From: Macrocybe gigantea
Lineage: Eukaryota > Basidiomycota > Agaricomycetes > Agaricales > Callistosporiaceae
Length of the DNA stretch: 64,000 nt
Assembly: GCA_011319805.1 (NCBI GenBank)
Contig: SJRY01000246.1
Span: forward strand, 248,001 to 312,000
Direction: 5' to 3'
Position 1 is the first letter of the stretch. Each line of letters opens with the position of its first letter. Below are positions 24,181 to 34,809 of this stretch, piece after piece. A program made the translations under genes and the position numbers. The notes beneath the pieces are model-generated. The model was not told the origin of the DNA and did no database searches. It saw nothing but the letters and a program-made list of their open reading frames with translations.

Positions 24181-25366
24181 ATGGAAGTCGTAGGTCTTTT
24201 CTCCAACTTAGCCGAGGATCTTAGTGCCGCTCTCCTGGAATATTCATTGGGACAGCCTTTTTCCTCCTAATTGGCTAGGCGGAATCCAAGCGGCAACTGC
24301 GGAGAATTTATCCAGTGAACGACCGGCTTCAAACGTCCAGCAAGTTCTACACATCTCTACATCTATGGGTTCTAGCCTTCTTATCTCAGCGTGGCTGTTC
24401 TTTCGAATAACTGGCAGCCTCTTTAATCCCAATGTATCCTTAGCCCTTCTCTTGGTTGGCGTAATCAAGCCCGTACGATTCGTTCTCTATTGCCTAGCTC
24501 AGCTAACGGGTGCGATGGCTGCTTCCGCTATCTTGCGCGGCCTTACGTCAGGGAGTCTTTCTGTCAAGTAAGGTGTAACTCCCACCCTGCTTCTTGCTGC
24601 TTTGACCGCCGATTTTTTTTTGCTCTCCAGCACGTTCTTGCAAGTGGGAACAAGCGTAACCCAAGGCATTTTTATCGAAATGTTCATTACTTCTGCCCTT
24701 GTCTTGTCTATTCTCATGCTAGCTGCAGAGAAACACCATGCAACGCCCTTCGTGCCGGTCAGCGTTGTCCTACTTATCATCAGCACTGAATCCTATCTTT
24801 GAGCTCTCACAGGTTGGAATTGGCCTCACCCTATTCGCATGTCATCTGTAAGCTACATGATTTTGAGTTCGCCTCTTCTAACTTGAATAACGTACATAGT
24901 CCTGCAGTTTATTACACAGGTGCTTCGATGAATACCGCACGTTCGTTCGGTCCAGCAGCGATAACCGGCTTTAGGGATGTTCCTAACCATTGGGTGGTAT
25001 GTATTCACGCTTTCGTCTTCGATCGTCTAATACGCATATTGCGTCAGTACTGGGTCGGTCCTTTCCTTAGTTCGCTTCTAGGCTCTGCGTTCTACGCCAC
25101 AATCAAACATTCAGTTATCAATTCTGTGATTCTAGGAAGTGATCTTATTCCCGCCATGTCCCTGCTATAGTTATCGCTACTGGACTCTCAACTCTGGTCA
25201 AGCTAGCATCGGAGACGAAGCACCACTAGAACAGCACTACACCGCTATCGATCGGATAGGTGTGGATAACCATGCTTCTGGCAAAGCACCGCAAGCACGG
25301 CAATTAATCCTTCCGCCGATACCATTAATTGCATCAGCGGCCCTACACCGAAGCAAGTGGTATTGA
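24181..25366 (+). pseudogene. aquaporin (MIP family), reading frame broken near the start
   Basis: Water or small-solute channel. A well-placed ATG at 24181 (context ACCATGG) opens MEVVGLFSNLAEDLSAALLE. Two breaks follow: after LLE the frame changes at 24241, giving FIGTAFFLLIG, and one base is missing at about 24276 before GGIQAATAEN. Downstream exons read normally: ITGSLFNPNVSLALLLVGVI (loop B), TFLQVGTSVTQGIFIEMFIT, VGIGLTLFACH and YYTGASMNTARSFGPAAITG (loop E), then WVYWVGPFLSSLLG. Loop B has NPN instead of NPA. Loop E has NTA, a form I recall from other fungal aquaporins. The C-terminal end near YRYWTLNSGQ cannot be joined in frame, so the 3' boundary is approximate. Either a decaying gene or a region with sequence errors. 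Confidence 0.65.
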
Positions 25367-26103
25367 TGTTCAAATTTCCATGTTGCTCCATCCTTTGCAT
25401 GTGTCACTTATGGGTATGTCGGACTCTGTGCTTCACTCTCTTGGGATTTTCTCGGACCCATCGTATCACGTGGCATCGTTCAGCGCTTCGATTTCTGGAT
25501 TTTTTTGTTTGTTGGCATCATTACTCTCGCGGAAGCATCGTTCCATTTCCTCCATGGTCTCCTCATCCTGTGGCGGTCAGATCGCCTACGGATGACGCGG
25601 ATTCACGCGCCCAATCGAGATGCCATCATAGGTTTTCCATCGCATGGAACGCTGAACTTAGCGCAGGCATTCAAAACCGTCTCTCTTCCTCCCTCAATCG
25701 CTATTGATCACGCGGCTCTGCTCTTTTTGACACTTAGACCAGCTTCTATGCTGGAAACAAGGCACTTTTTGATCCATTTAGTCTGGAGTTGCTCCAGATG
25801 TTCTGGGCGACCTGTCCACCCAGCTCAGCATTATAGTCGACAAGGATCAACTTGTTCAATTGCGTAAACCTCTCACTCAATGTCACCCATCATCCGCGGA
25901 TAAACTCGTGGGGATCGTGTCAGATGGTTCCAATGGACCGTCAAGCTTGGCGTCATACTGTTCTGCGCATGATGAGTCGTATCGCTTCTTTTCTGATTCA
26001 GCTCGTAAGGATGGGCCTGTTGGACTGTATTTAAATAACAGCTTTTCGCTCAGAGGAGTCCATCGGGCTAGGGTCTGATTTTTGGCTCGCCACCTTCGCG
26101 TAT
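25367..26103. other. uncertain region with coding-like fragments
   Basis: Fragments in different frames have protein-like composition, for example LVGIVSDGSNGPSSLASYCS near 25910-25965 and a hydrophobic stretch near 25505-25560. I cannot join them or name a family. A TATA-like ATTTAAAT at about 26029-26036 probably serves the next gene. Confidence 0.3.
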
Positions 26104-27613
26104 ATGTTGCTACAGACCCCGATTCTACTCTCCTTTCTGCTGACATTCGGGCATAGTTTAGCCCATGCCAATCCACTGACACCCACCCCTACCATTCAGC
26201 TTGACGCGCGGCGACCGGCTGCGAACGCGCCTCCTAACTGCTTCCCAGCTGTCGGGTTCACCATGCCAACTGCTGTTCCCAGCTCGTTGACGAACTGGTG
26301 GTGCGCATACAACACCGAATACGGCTTCGTCGGCTTCAGCTACGAAGTCACCGAATGTATGTTCTCTTCCAAGTCCATCTTGTCAGATATGCTTACAACC
26401 TGGTCATTTTAGGTCAGAGCTTGACAAAGCTGAGAAATGAGTTCTTGGATATACAAACGCGGTTCAACGGAAGATATGTCCGTCTTTATGGGTTCTGTGA
26501 CCGGACTGGGTTCTAGTGCGTTTTCCCTGTCCACATCTCTGTCACAGGCTGACGAGGTGGCTGACAATGCGTTCTCACTGCCCTCGGTTAGCGATGACGT
26601 CGTTGATGCTGCATGGCGCGCAGGCATCGGCGTCCACGCTCTCATCTGGGTGCGCCCAAGTTGACTATTGTTATACACAACCATCGGTTTACATACCTTT
26701 GCAGTTTGGATGGGACGGCGGCACGGAATGGATCGGTCGCCGCGACCGGCTCTTCGCAACGCTGCATTCGAACCCGAAGGCCAAGTTCGTCACGCGCGTC
26801 GTCCAGTTTGGATCCGAGCCGCTGTTCGACTGGGCCATTGACCCTTCTGACCTCGCCAGCGAGGTCCGCGCCGCGAAGGCAAATCTGTCCAACCTTCAGA
26901 TACCTGTCACCGTCAGCGACATGGCATACTCGTACCAAGAGGTATGCCACATCCGTGCCGTATTTATGGTCTTCGGGCAGGGGGGCCTTCGATGCTGACG
27001 CCGCTGCTTGTCATTTTCAGCACTCCAGTGACGGCGGCTTGGATGTCCTGAATGCTATCGATTTCATAGATGCGCACATGCTTCCATTCTTTTCATACCA
27101 GGCGTCAACAGGTGAGAATATATTATTTTCGATCTCGAATTGCGATGACAAACCCTGGCCGTCACACAGCAAACAACTCTTGGCCCATCGTCACCAACGA
27201 CTTGAACTGGTTCGTCAACAATGGGGGTGGAAAGAAGATATACCTGAGCGAGGTCTGTCTCTTTTTGGCTTTCGTGTCTAGCCGATGCTAAAGGAACCGT
27301 GCACGGCAGAATGGCTGGCCATCGACAACATACTCCGGAGTCGAGCCCAACAGCCCAAGCGCAGTAGCCAATGTCCAGAATGAGAAGGTGAGGGAAAGCC
27401 GCAAGGCAATGTTGGGGCAGTGCTCAACGCTATCTCGACTCCCAGGACTACTACAATTTGTTGGACAGCAAGTGCTCCTACTTCAAGACCGTCGCTGGCG
27501 GCGGCATAGGCTGGTTCGCACACATCTACTCCGACTCCCAGGAACCGGGCTATGGGATCTACAACACAGCGGGGACGCTCAAGTTTCCATTCGCTCCGAA
27601 GACGTCTTGTTGA
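26104..27613 (+). CDS. GH17 glucan endo-1,3-beta-glucosidase
   Basis: Secreted glycoside hydrolase acting on beta-1,3-glucan of the fungal wall or environment. The N-terminus (MLLQTPILLSFLLTFGHSLAHA) is a signal peptide. The domain runs from NWWCAYNTEYGFVGFSYEVT through LRNEFLDIQTRFNGRYVRLY to DVVDAAWRAGIGVHALIW and FGWDGGTEWIGRR. The proposed catalytic glutamates lie in VVQFGSEPLFDW (acid/base) and YLSENGWPSTTYSG (nucleophile); the second is split by an intron between SE and NG. The C-terminus is AGTLKFPFAPKTSC, matching the family's usual end, with no GPI signal or carbohydrate module. Introns are GT-AG and frames agree. The stop is at 27611. Confidence 0.88.
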
Positions 27614-28068
27614 GGTATCTCTTCGATCATGGAGTTGGGGTACATGGATTTATCCGAACTACACTGTTTTCGTGCGCCATCACCCTCTTTTTCTTGTACC
27701 CTTCTTGTTCTATGACCTTTGATGACTACTATCTGTCCGTCCTTAGCTTCCTCTGTCATATTTATCTCTGTCAGAGCGCTGATTTGTCCCTTGCTCTGCA
27801 TTACTATGCATTGTGTCATGATGATCATTAAATACAACTATGAGCGACGAGCGACCGCACAGCGTCAATAAACGCGAGCAGTTAACCTGGCATTTGGTAT
27901 GACATGAGTAGGACTCTGTCACTGGCTTCTGACTAGGGCGAGTATTATTATTAGAATTCAAGTATCAATAGCAAGGAGTGATTTCAAGGTGCTTCTGAAA
28001 CGCGCATCATTGCACCCTTCACCCGCTCTTTTTGTTGCATTCAGGGCAAGCGTCGCGCATTCATGCAT
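27614..28068. other. convergent intergenic region
   Basis: 3' flanks of the GH17 gene and the membrane-protein gene. Nothing coding is supported. Confidence 0.5.
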
Positions 28069-29165
28069 CTACATTGCCTCATACACACCTCGATTGCCAT
28101 CAAGGACTGCTTCAAAGGCAGGCCGACGATGGACGTGATTCATATCCTCCGACGTCAGTCGATCGTATTCGTCATCTTCTGGATCGTAGGTGATCCCCCT
28201 CTCCGTCCCCCCGCTGTGGGCTGCCGGGGTGGGGAGATGAGGGCAGTCCGCCGAATATGAGGAATGTGAGGAAAGCGAGCGACGGACGGCCGCTGATGCT
28301 GCCGTGTCGTGCGCAAATTTGATATGTCTTGCTGGATGTTGTCGAGCCATACTAAGCGTTCGACGAGGCGTCCATCAGCGATGGGTCGTGCAGAAAGAAT
28401 GCGACAAGAAAGAGAGCTCACTCATGGAAGGCTCGCATTTTTCGCGCTCGAATTTCGATATGAAGCTCTGTCTGTTGCGCTTCCTGCGGTGCCTAACACA
28501 AAAGAGAGCAAACAGGAGAACTACGAGTACAGAACCGCCAAGTGCCGCTCCGACAATAATAGGAGTCTCGGATTGTCTGCCAGACCTGCCAGACGGACTA
28601 TCCGTAGGGCCAGGGCTAACCTCGCTTGAAGAGGGGTCGGAAATGGAAACCTGAAGTGACGAGGTGGTGGACGGCCATGTAACACTGGACCATTGCGTTG
28701 AGGTATATGCAACCGCGTTGGTTGCAGAAGCTGTAGAAGACGTGCTTTTAGGAATGGTGGAAGACTCTCGAGATGTTGAAGTGAAGCTGGTGTGCTCCTG
28801 AGGCGACGAGGATGGGATGTTTGAGGAGGGACTTAGAGATGACAGGGGTGCAGCAGTGGTGCTAGAGTTTGATGGAAAGAGCTGAATTATGGAAGGTGGC
28901 ACAGACGAAGTGCAACGTCCATGCTCAGTGCAAGTTCCAGTTCTGCGCGAATGGCGGTTGGGGTCATCGCGAGAGGTTTAAAAAGGAAAAGGACTGACAA
29001 TGTAAACCTGTGAGTAAGCGATGTGTAAACCTCGAAATTCGAACGAGTGACACCGTAGTTGCGTACTGAATCTTTGCAGGTCCCTCCTTGGAATGTGTAG
29101 TTGACGCAGGTTGGGAAGGTTTGTAACTCATAGCGAGCCTCGGGGCCTAGCGGAGAGACAGACAT
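28069..29165 (-). CDS. single-pass membrane protein with Ser/Thr-rich ectodomain, copy 1
   Basis: Reading from 29165: an extracellular Cys-containing region (FPTCVNYTFQGGTCKDSVRN, then TGTCTEHGRC after an intron), a Ser/Thr-rich stalk of about 110 residues likely O-glycosylated, and a transmembrane helix (PIIVGAALGGSVLVVLLFAL). A basic tail follows (CVRHRRKRNRQSFISKFERE, then KCEPSM) with IWLDNIQQDIS after a second intron. The end is ambiguous: without further splicing it stops at 28155; with a 68-base intron it ends DGNRGVYEAM at 28069, which looks more natural. No signal peptide is visible at 29165, so an upstream exon may be missing. The layout and juxtamembrane motif match the gene at 31595-33460, suggesting paralogy. 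Function unknown; a wall-stress sensor-like role would be speculation. Confidence 0.65.
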
Positions 29166-29531
29166 ATTTCGAGGTGAGATGCGCAGAAGCAATATGTAAC
29201 GTAAAGATGCGTCTCCCAGCGTGGAGATGCTGAAGATGGAGCGTATGATCTGTGCAGATGATCATTTGGGTGTATCTTGATGAACGACGAGCACAGCGTT
29301 ATTCTCCTTGAACCGCCGCACCTATCTGTATTGGTAGTGCATTGTCAGGGAACCCAGCGACGATGCAAGGCCAAATGGACGGTTGATTGTTGAATTATGG
29401 TACATTCGGGTTTGAACTGGTAAATTTAAAGTCGGGAAAGTGATCAAACTCATCATGCCTGATCACGTGGCTCACTGACACGACTGCTGAGTGCTACGCC
29501 AGCATCGACATCGACGACAACGACGACAACG
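29166..29531. other. divergent promoter region
   Basis: Separates the minus-strand membrane protein from YIF1. A CGACAACGAC direct repeat lies just upstream of the YIF1 ATG. An upstream exon of the membrane-protein gene may also lie here. Confidence 0.4.
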
Positions 29532-30887
29532 ATGTCCAACTTTGCCTCTCATTCTCCTCCACCTCTCCGCCACCCGGTCCCAACGCATCCGGCGTACATC
29601 CCCGAGCCGCCTCCGACTCCAGTCTCGCCGCAGGGCTACCAACGCTACTCGTCCTCCCCTGCGCCGCCTCCTCCCATACCCAACCTCCCACCGAGCTACG
29701 TCCCGGCGTACACGTCCCCGTTCCAGCACTCCCAGCAACAGACCCACCACCAGCCACATGCTCAGCCGCATGCTCAACATCAGCAGCAGCAGCAGCAGCA
29801 CCACCCCCCTCGACTGGCCCGAGCTTTCTGCAGCCCGACTTTGCGGCTTGGGGCATGAACGACGCGACGGCCCAATTTGGGATGCAGCTCGGCCACAGCG
29901 CGGTCGCAGCTGGCCAGGAGTACGTCCAGCGAAACGTGCGCATATCTTTCTCTTTTTCTTCGCTTGTCAGACGCTCTTTTGCTCACCCCCTGTGCGCGTG
30001 CGTCACATCTTTCAGTTCGGCACGATGTTCCCCTCGACAACGCTCAAGAACCACTTCAACGTGTCCAACTCGTACGTGATGCACAAGATCAAGCTGGTTC
30101 TCTTTCCCTGGTTGCACAAGCCATGGGCGAGACGCCTCCGCCGGTCCGAACAGGGCCAGAGCGAGTGGCAGACGCCCAGAGAGGACATTAACTCGCCGGA
30201 CTTGTACATCCCTGCCATGGCGTTGGTGACTTATGTGTTGCTCTGTGCGTTGCATTCTGGATTGCAAGACCGTTTCCACACGAAGGTATGTTGGCCAGTG
30301 CATCTCCTAACCGAATAGCCCAAATCATAGACAACCTGGATGCGCAGGTGCTTGGTGACGCCGCTTCACGCGCCATCGCCGTCGTCATCCTCGACTTTGC
30401 GCTTGTCAAGTTGGGATGCTATTTTCTGAACGTTCAGGGTTCGAGTCAAGTTGTCGACCTGATCGCTTATGGCGGTTATAAATTCGTAGGGTGAGGCATA
30501 TTATTCTTCTTTTGTGACAGGAGGCAGACTTTGTAACATCTGTTGTTATCTTAGCGTTATACTCACTATTACAGCTAGTCTTCTGCACCTCGCCTCCTTC
30601 CTGCGGACGATTATATTCGTGTACGCCTTCCTAGCAAACGCCTTTTTCCTTGTAAGTATCTTTGAAAACCCTGTCAACATCATCAAAACGCCTAACGATA
30701 CACACCACCACAGCTCCGTTCCCTGCGCTCCGTCGTCCTTCCCGACTCCTCCATCTCCATATCGACAAACCCAAATCCGACAACGACAGCGACTGTCAAT
30801 CCCGCGCAGCGCAGAAGGAGGATCTCGTTTTTGTTCTTGGAGGCTGTCTCGCAGGTGATTTATATGGGCATATTGGTCAGGATATGA
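29532..30887 (+). CDS. YIF1: YIF1/Hrf1 family, ER-Golgi transport membrane protein
   Basis: Member of the Yif1-Yip1 complex that acts on COPII vesicles and Rab GTPases at the ER-Golgi boundary. The N-terminus is Pro/Gln-rich (SPPPLRHPVPTHPAYIPEPP) with a polyglutamine run. The core is unmistakable: YVMHKIKLVLFPWLHKPWAR, then SPDLYIPAMALVTYVLLCAL, HSGLQDRFHTKVLGDAAS and YFLNVQGSSQVVDLIAYGGY. Membrane helices follow, ending QVIYMGILVRI. Exons: 29532-29935, 30016-30285, 30348-30490, 30555-30651 and 30714-30887, all GT-AG. One problem: the poly-Q frame and the PSTGPSFLQPDFAAWGMND frame differ by one base at the CAG/C-run near 29799-29811, and no intron explains it. A missing base in the C-run would restore the protein. 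Confidence 0.88.
29781..29798 (+). repeat. (CAG)6 microsatellite coding polyglutamine
   Basis: Six CAG units followed by a CACCAC and a run of six C bases. Such slippery sequence is a likely site for the frame discrepancy in YIF1. Confidence 0.8.
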
Positions 30888-31039
30888 TACGAGGCGCATG
30901 CGGAGGAAAAGTATTATTGTAGATGAGATTACCTTGCTTGATAATTCATTTCTGGCGACACGATCGTGTTGCTTGTGGAAATAATTATCCATGGCGATGC
31001 AAATATTTTTCATAATTAAACAGACCACAAGCATAAGCA

Positions 31040-31113
31040 GGGTCGATGGCGTAGTTGGTTATCGCATCTGTCTAACACACAGAAGGTCCTCAGTTCGAAC
31101 CTGGGTCGACTCA
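31040..31113 (+). tRNA. tRNA-Val (AAC)
   Basis: A 74-base cloverleaf without intron. The acceptor stem GGGTCGA (31040-31046) pairs with TCGACTC (31106-31112), with one G-U pair; A31113 is the discriminator. The D arm starts GCG and closes CGC. The anticodon stem TCTGT/ACAGA encloses CTAACAC, giving anticodon AAC at 31074-31076. The T arm is CTCAG-TTCGAAC-CTGGG. It contains the usual B-box core GTTCGAAC. A T-run (about 31115-31119) directly downstream fits RNA polymerase III termination. Confidence 0.95.
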
Positions 31114-31594
31114 TTTTTGTTCGCCAAGAGGTAATGGTCATTTTTCGTGAACTTCGTGAATTCTAGTTTGTCTGTTCTGGAAGGCGAGAAGAAAGCCAAA
31201 TGTCGCTGCAATTTTTGCCTCCTCTGCGTCGCGCCAGGCTGAACCCTATAGTTCACGTAAACGTTGCCCCTCCGTCAAGGGACTGCACAGTATCAAACTC
31301 GGTTTACTTTGAGAAATTCAAGTGAATGTCGCATAAAACAACGTAATGTGCAATGGGTATAAATGTTAAATAATACGCGTGACAAAAAAAAACCAATACT
31401 CGAAACAAGCTCCAGACACGAGAAGGACAAAAGTTCAAGATGTGGAAGAAAACTCGAAAAAGAAGTGCATCAATAATGTTCCTGCAATAATAAATAAATG
31501 TTAATAAAAAAGATATCCGGAAACAAAAATCAAGATCAACTGTAAGAGCTAGAAAAGCTAAGAAGCGGGTTCTTTCTCACAAACCACCATAGCC
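31114..31594. other. intergenic
   Basis: T-run terminator of the tRNA followed by AT-rich 3' flank of the next minus-strand gene. Nothing coding is supported. Confidence 0.5.
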
Positions 31595-33460
31595 TTATCC
31601 TCTTTGCGTCTCCACTGCGCGATCGACCTCAATCATGAGCTCTGCCTCCCGCCGCTCCTTGTCGATACCCGTCTCGTACCCGTACGAGGGGCGATTGTGC
31701 GAGTTCGCGATACTGCCGTTGCCCGAACCGTCTGGATGAGGCACAGGATTGACATTGGTGCCAGAGTCGACGAGCACGGTGTCGTTGTCCACCGAGCTCA
31801 TGTCGTATCGCCGGTCTCCATGTTGGGCTTCCAACATGTCTTCGTGTATCTGGTCGAGCCACGCTAAGAGGGAAAAACCGCGTCAGCAGCAGAGTCTTGC
31901 GGAGAGAGCAGACGATAACGACATAAACGCACTTCGAGAAGGCAAATACTTTTCGCGGTAGAAACTGAACGCAATGGACCGGCGGTGCTGGTTTCTCCTT
32001 CTGATCAAGAAGAGGATGAAGAACGAGAGCGCGAAGAAGGCCAGCACGCCTAACACGCCGCCGACGATGGCGCCCACCTTGTTGGAGTGGCCGCTGGACT
32101 TCAGACCTGAGGTCGGGGTATTTCCTCCGCTGCCATTGCCATTGTTGTTCGTTCCGGGGTCGGATCCGCCGCCCGGACTGTTGGTCGGGAGCGTGCCAGG
32201 GACGTTGTACCGCCTGTCGTCGAGCCGTTGCTTCCCCCTTCTGGATCCCCATCGCCCGAATAGGACGACCCCATCGATGCACTTTGCTGGCTGTCGGGAA
32301 TCGGTCTTGGGCTGCTACCTGAGAAGCATTTATTAATAATGGGAGAATGAAGAGCGCGGGGAGTCTTACCAGCATTGATAACCCCGTCATGAGTGCCTGT
32401 CGGCGATGGGGTGGCATCTTCCGTGGACGTACTGCTGTCTCCAGATCCAGAACTGGGGGGCAAGTCTGGGGGAGACGAGGGGGTGACCTGGGAAGGAGGT
32501 GATTGCGGTGGCGGAGAATTGGGTGGCTGAGGCTGTGGACTAGACTCTCCGGAGCTAGGAGGAGATGACGGAGGAGGCGTTGCCGGGTTGGGCGTAGGTT
32601 GCGGAGAAGGCGGCGGCGAAGGGTCCTTTGGCGGCGGCTTGGAAGGTGGTGGAGACTGTGGATGCGGTCCGCCATTGTTATTATTTCCGCCCTCATTTCC
32701 GTGATTCCCATTGTCGTGCCCATTACCCCCGCCTTCATTCCCTTCATTTCCTTTCCCATTCCCATTGTTGTTTTTGTTATCATCCTTCTTGTTGAAATTC
32801 TTTTCAAATCCTTTGATTCCATTTACTGCTGCCTTCGCGATGGGTCCAAGGTTCTTCAAAAGGCCGGGGGCATTGTCTTTACCGCCTTTGTCTTTTTCAG
32901 TTTTATCTCTTGGTAGACTGGGCAAAGTAAGAGATTCCCGGTTGAACTCGACATTATTTTTAGTGCTGGATGACTAACTCACATTGTATGCTGGGCAAAG
33001 AATTGCGAAAGTCGAGGAAATTTCGAGGAAGAAATGATACGATTGCTTTCTCTAAGATAGAGCTTCTATTAGGCTGGAATCAACAACTATCAGCGACCGA
33101 ATCACGTACGAATCAACAGCAAGTAACGTATGAGACGCCCTACAAGTGACTGAGCACAAACAAGAGCGGAGTCGAACTGTCATCTTACAGCATCGAAATA
33201 TTGGGCAGAGTCAACGTCACATATTCCGACACTACATCGACATTGCCCGAAACTTGAAAGAGGGTATCGGTAACGTCGTTGCGAACCAGGAACATGATGA
33301 ATTCGGGATCATTCGGATCCGTCGCCCATGAAGAGACAAAAGGACGGCAAGGCACAATCGTCGAGTGACCCGGACCCGGAGAAGGAGAATGCAAAACCAG
33401 TGCCGGAGAAGCGCGAACAAAGACAAGTAAAACGAGAGAAAGCGTGTGAAGGAGCGACAT
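31595..33460 (-). CDS. single-pass membrane protein with Ser/Pro/Asn-rich ectodomain, copy 2
   Basis: A signal peptide (MSLLHTLSLVLLVFVRASPA) leads into a beta-rich domain: CRPFVSSWATDPNDPEFIMF to VTLTLPNIS. This resembles the Kre9/Knh1-type or Ig-like N-terminal domain of fungal Ser/Thr-rich surface proteins. Then come a Lys/Asn/Gly-rich linker (KNNNGNGKGNEGNEGGG), a long Pro/Ser stalk, and a transmembrane helix (VGAIVGGVLGVLAFFALSFF). The cytosolic tail holds FYREKYLPSR and, after an intron, TWLDQIHEDMLEAQ, ending RAVETQRG. An in-phase intron between SQQSASMG and RYNVPGTLPTNSP is needed to reach the membrane helix. The tail motif (x-REK-x-x-PS then WLD-x-I-x-x-D) is shared with the gene at 28069-29165. 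No enzyme domain is seen. Confidence 0.72.
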
Positions 33461-34809
33461 TGTTTTGCGAGTTGGTATGGATTTCAGTATGAGGGCATTG
33501 TACCTCCCAGAGACCGTTTTGCGGAGCTCAGAGGGAACTGTAGCAAAGGCGTTATGGTGGTGGTCCTGAAAAGAGATGAACAGGTACTTGAGAGATCGAG
33601 ATGAAGGTCAGGGAGACGACGGTCACGAGGGAGTGGGAGGAGACCTGCCTCCTGACGGGTAAGAGTATGACAGGAGGGCTGGATCACGCATCGCAATTTT
33701 CCCAAATGAATTGAGATTCATGGAGTGAGAAAATACTTCTTCCATCGAAGGATCTGTATGACAGATTTGGAAATTTCAACCGAAACGACATGAAATTCCG
33801 TGTCGAGAAATTGTCAAGGTGCCTCTCGCTTGACGTGAGTGATCATGCGAAAAATGAATATGTTTACTATAGGTTCAAGGCACAGACGGGCATTCCGGCA
33901 TTTAGAGAGCCATACCAGAGTGAATTGCATAAGTGTCCAAGAGGCTAATGCAACATAATTTCCAACCATGTAACGGCACCTATCTGCCCAAATTAGAACA
34001 ACAACAGTGAACTAGGATACAGAGCCGATGCTGTTAGTGCCCACTTACCAGGTTCCACTGCATTCTCATACAGGATGACTGACGCTTGGTTATGATTCAG
34101 CATTTAGACTGTTCGTCGTCAACTCGCATGATTGATCGTCGATACAGATCAACTGCAACGGAAACGGGTGCTGTTGTTTTGTTTGATTCTAAAGCAGTCG
34201 AAAAACACTAAATGGTCGTGAGCTTATTGACTCTTTCGTAATAGACCACCACAACCCGTTGATATCGACTCATATCCATGGAAGCAGGACATAATCACCC
34301 CAAGGTCTGGTCTTGATGACCATCCAAAGATCTGGGGCTCCAATGCTAGAATGTGAAGGCATCAAGATGGTCTCTCGGCTACCCTCTCGATGACGTCGAA
34401 GTTGATCCTCCCCTGAGTACTTCTCGGGGAATATATGAGAAGGTATCTGAGGTGACTATCCAAGCCTAGGTGGACGTTGCAGCGGCAGATCGTCAACTGT
34501 AATGTTCTAGGCGAGTATTTGCTATTATTTGGGTAACACCAGGAAATGAATCCACGTGACTTGTGGCGAATTTGAAGAACAATGGTTTCGGGGAAACATG
34601 CAAGCCTGGCGGTCTTATTGTTCTGGTTCGTTAAAAGAAATGGACCAAGACGAGTTCTTTCACCGCTTGATCGCAAACTCTGCTCCACTGGCTGGTTTCT
34701 TGTACCCTTTTTTCACCTTACGACTTTTGGTTAGACTCACTCACTGGACTCTGGAAGTCATCCTCGCAAGCTTTGTTCCTCGACGGAAGAAAAAAAAATT
34801 CCTCTATAA
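33461..34809. other. divergent intergenic region
   Basis: Lies between two divergently transcribed secretory genes. Short frames (33484-33705, 34362-34688, 34556-34852) show no domain. The missing first exon of the AA14 gene, if one exists, should be here. Confidence 0.4.

Noticed and set aside
29491..30318. 275-codon Arg-rich frame overlapping YIF1
   Set aside because: Shadow of the YIF1 coding sequence in another frame; GC-rich repeat composition.
31629..32822. 397-codon basic frame overlapping the second membrane protein
   Set aside because: Shadow frame of the Pro/Ser-rich ectodomain; it lacks the membrane helix and conserved tail.
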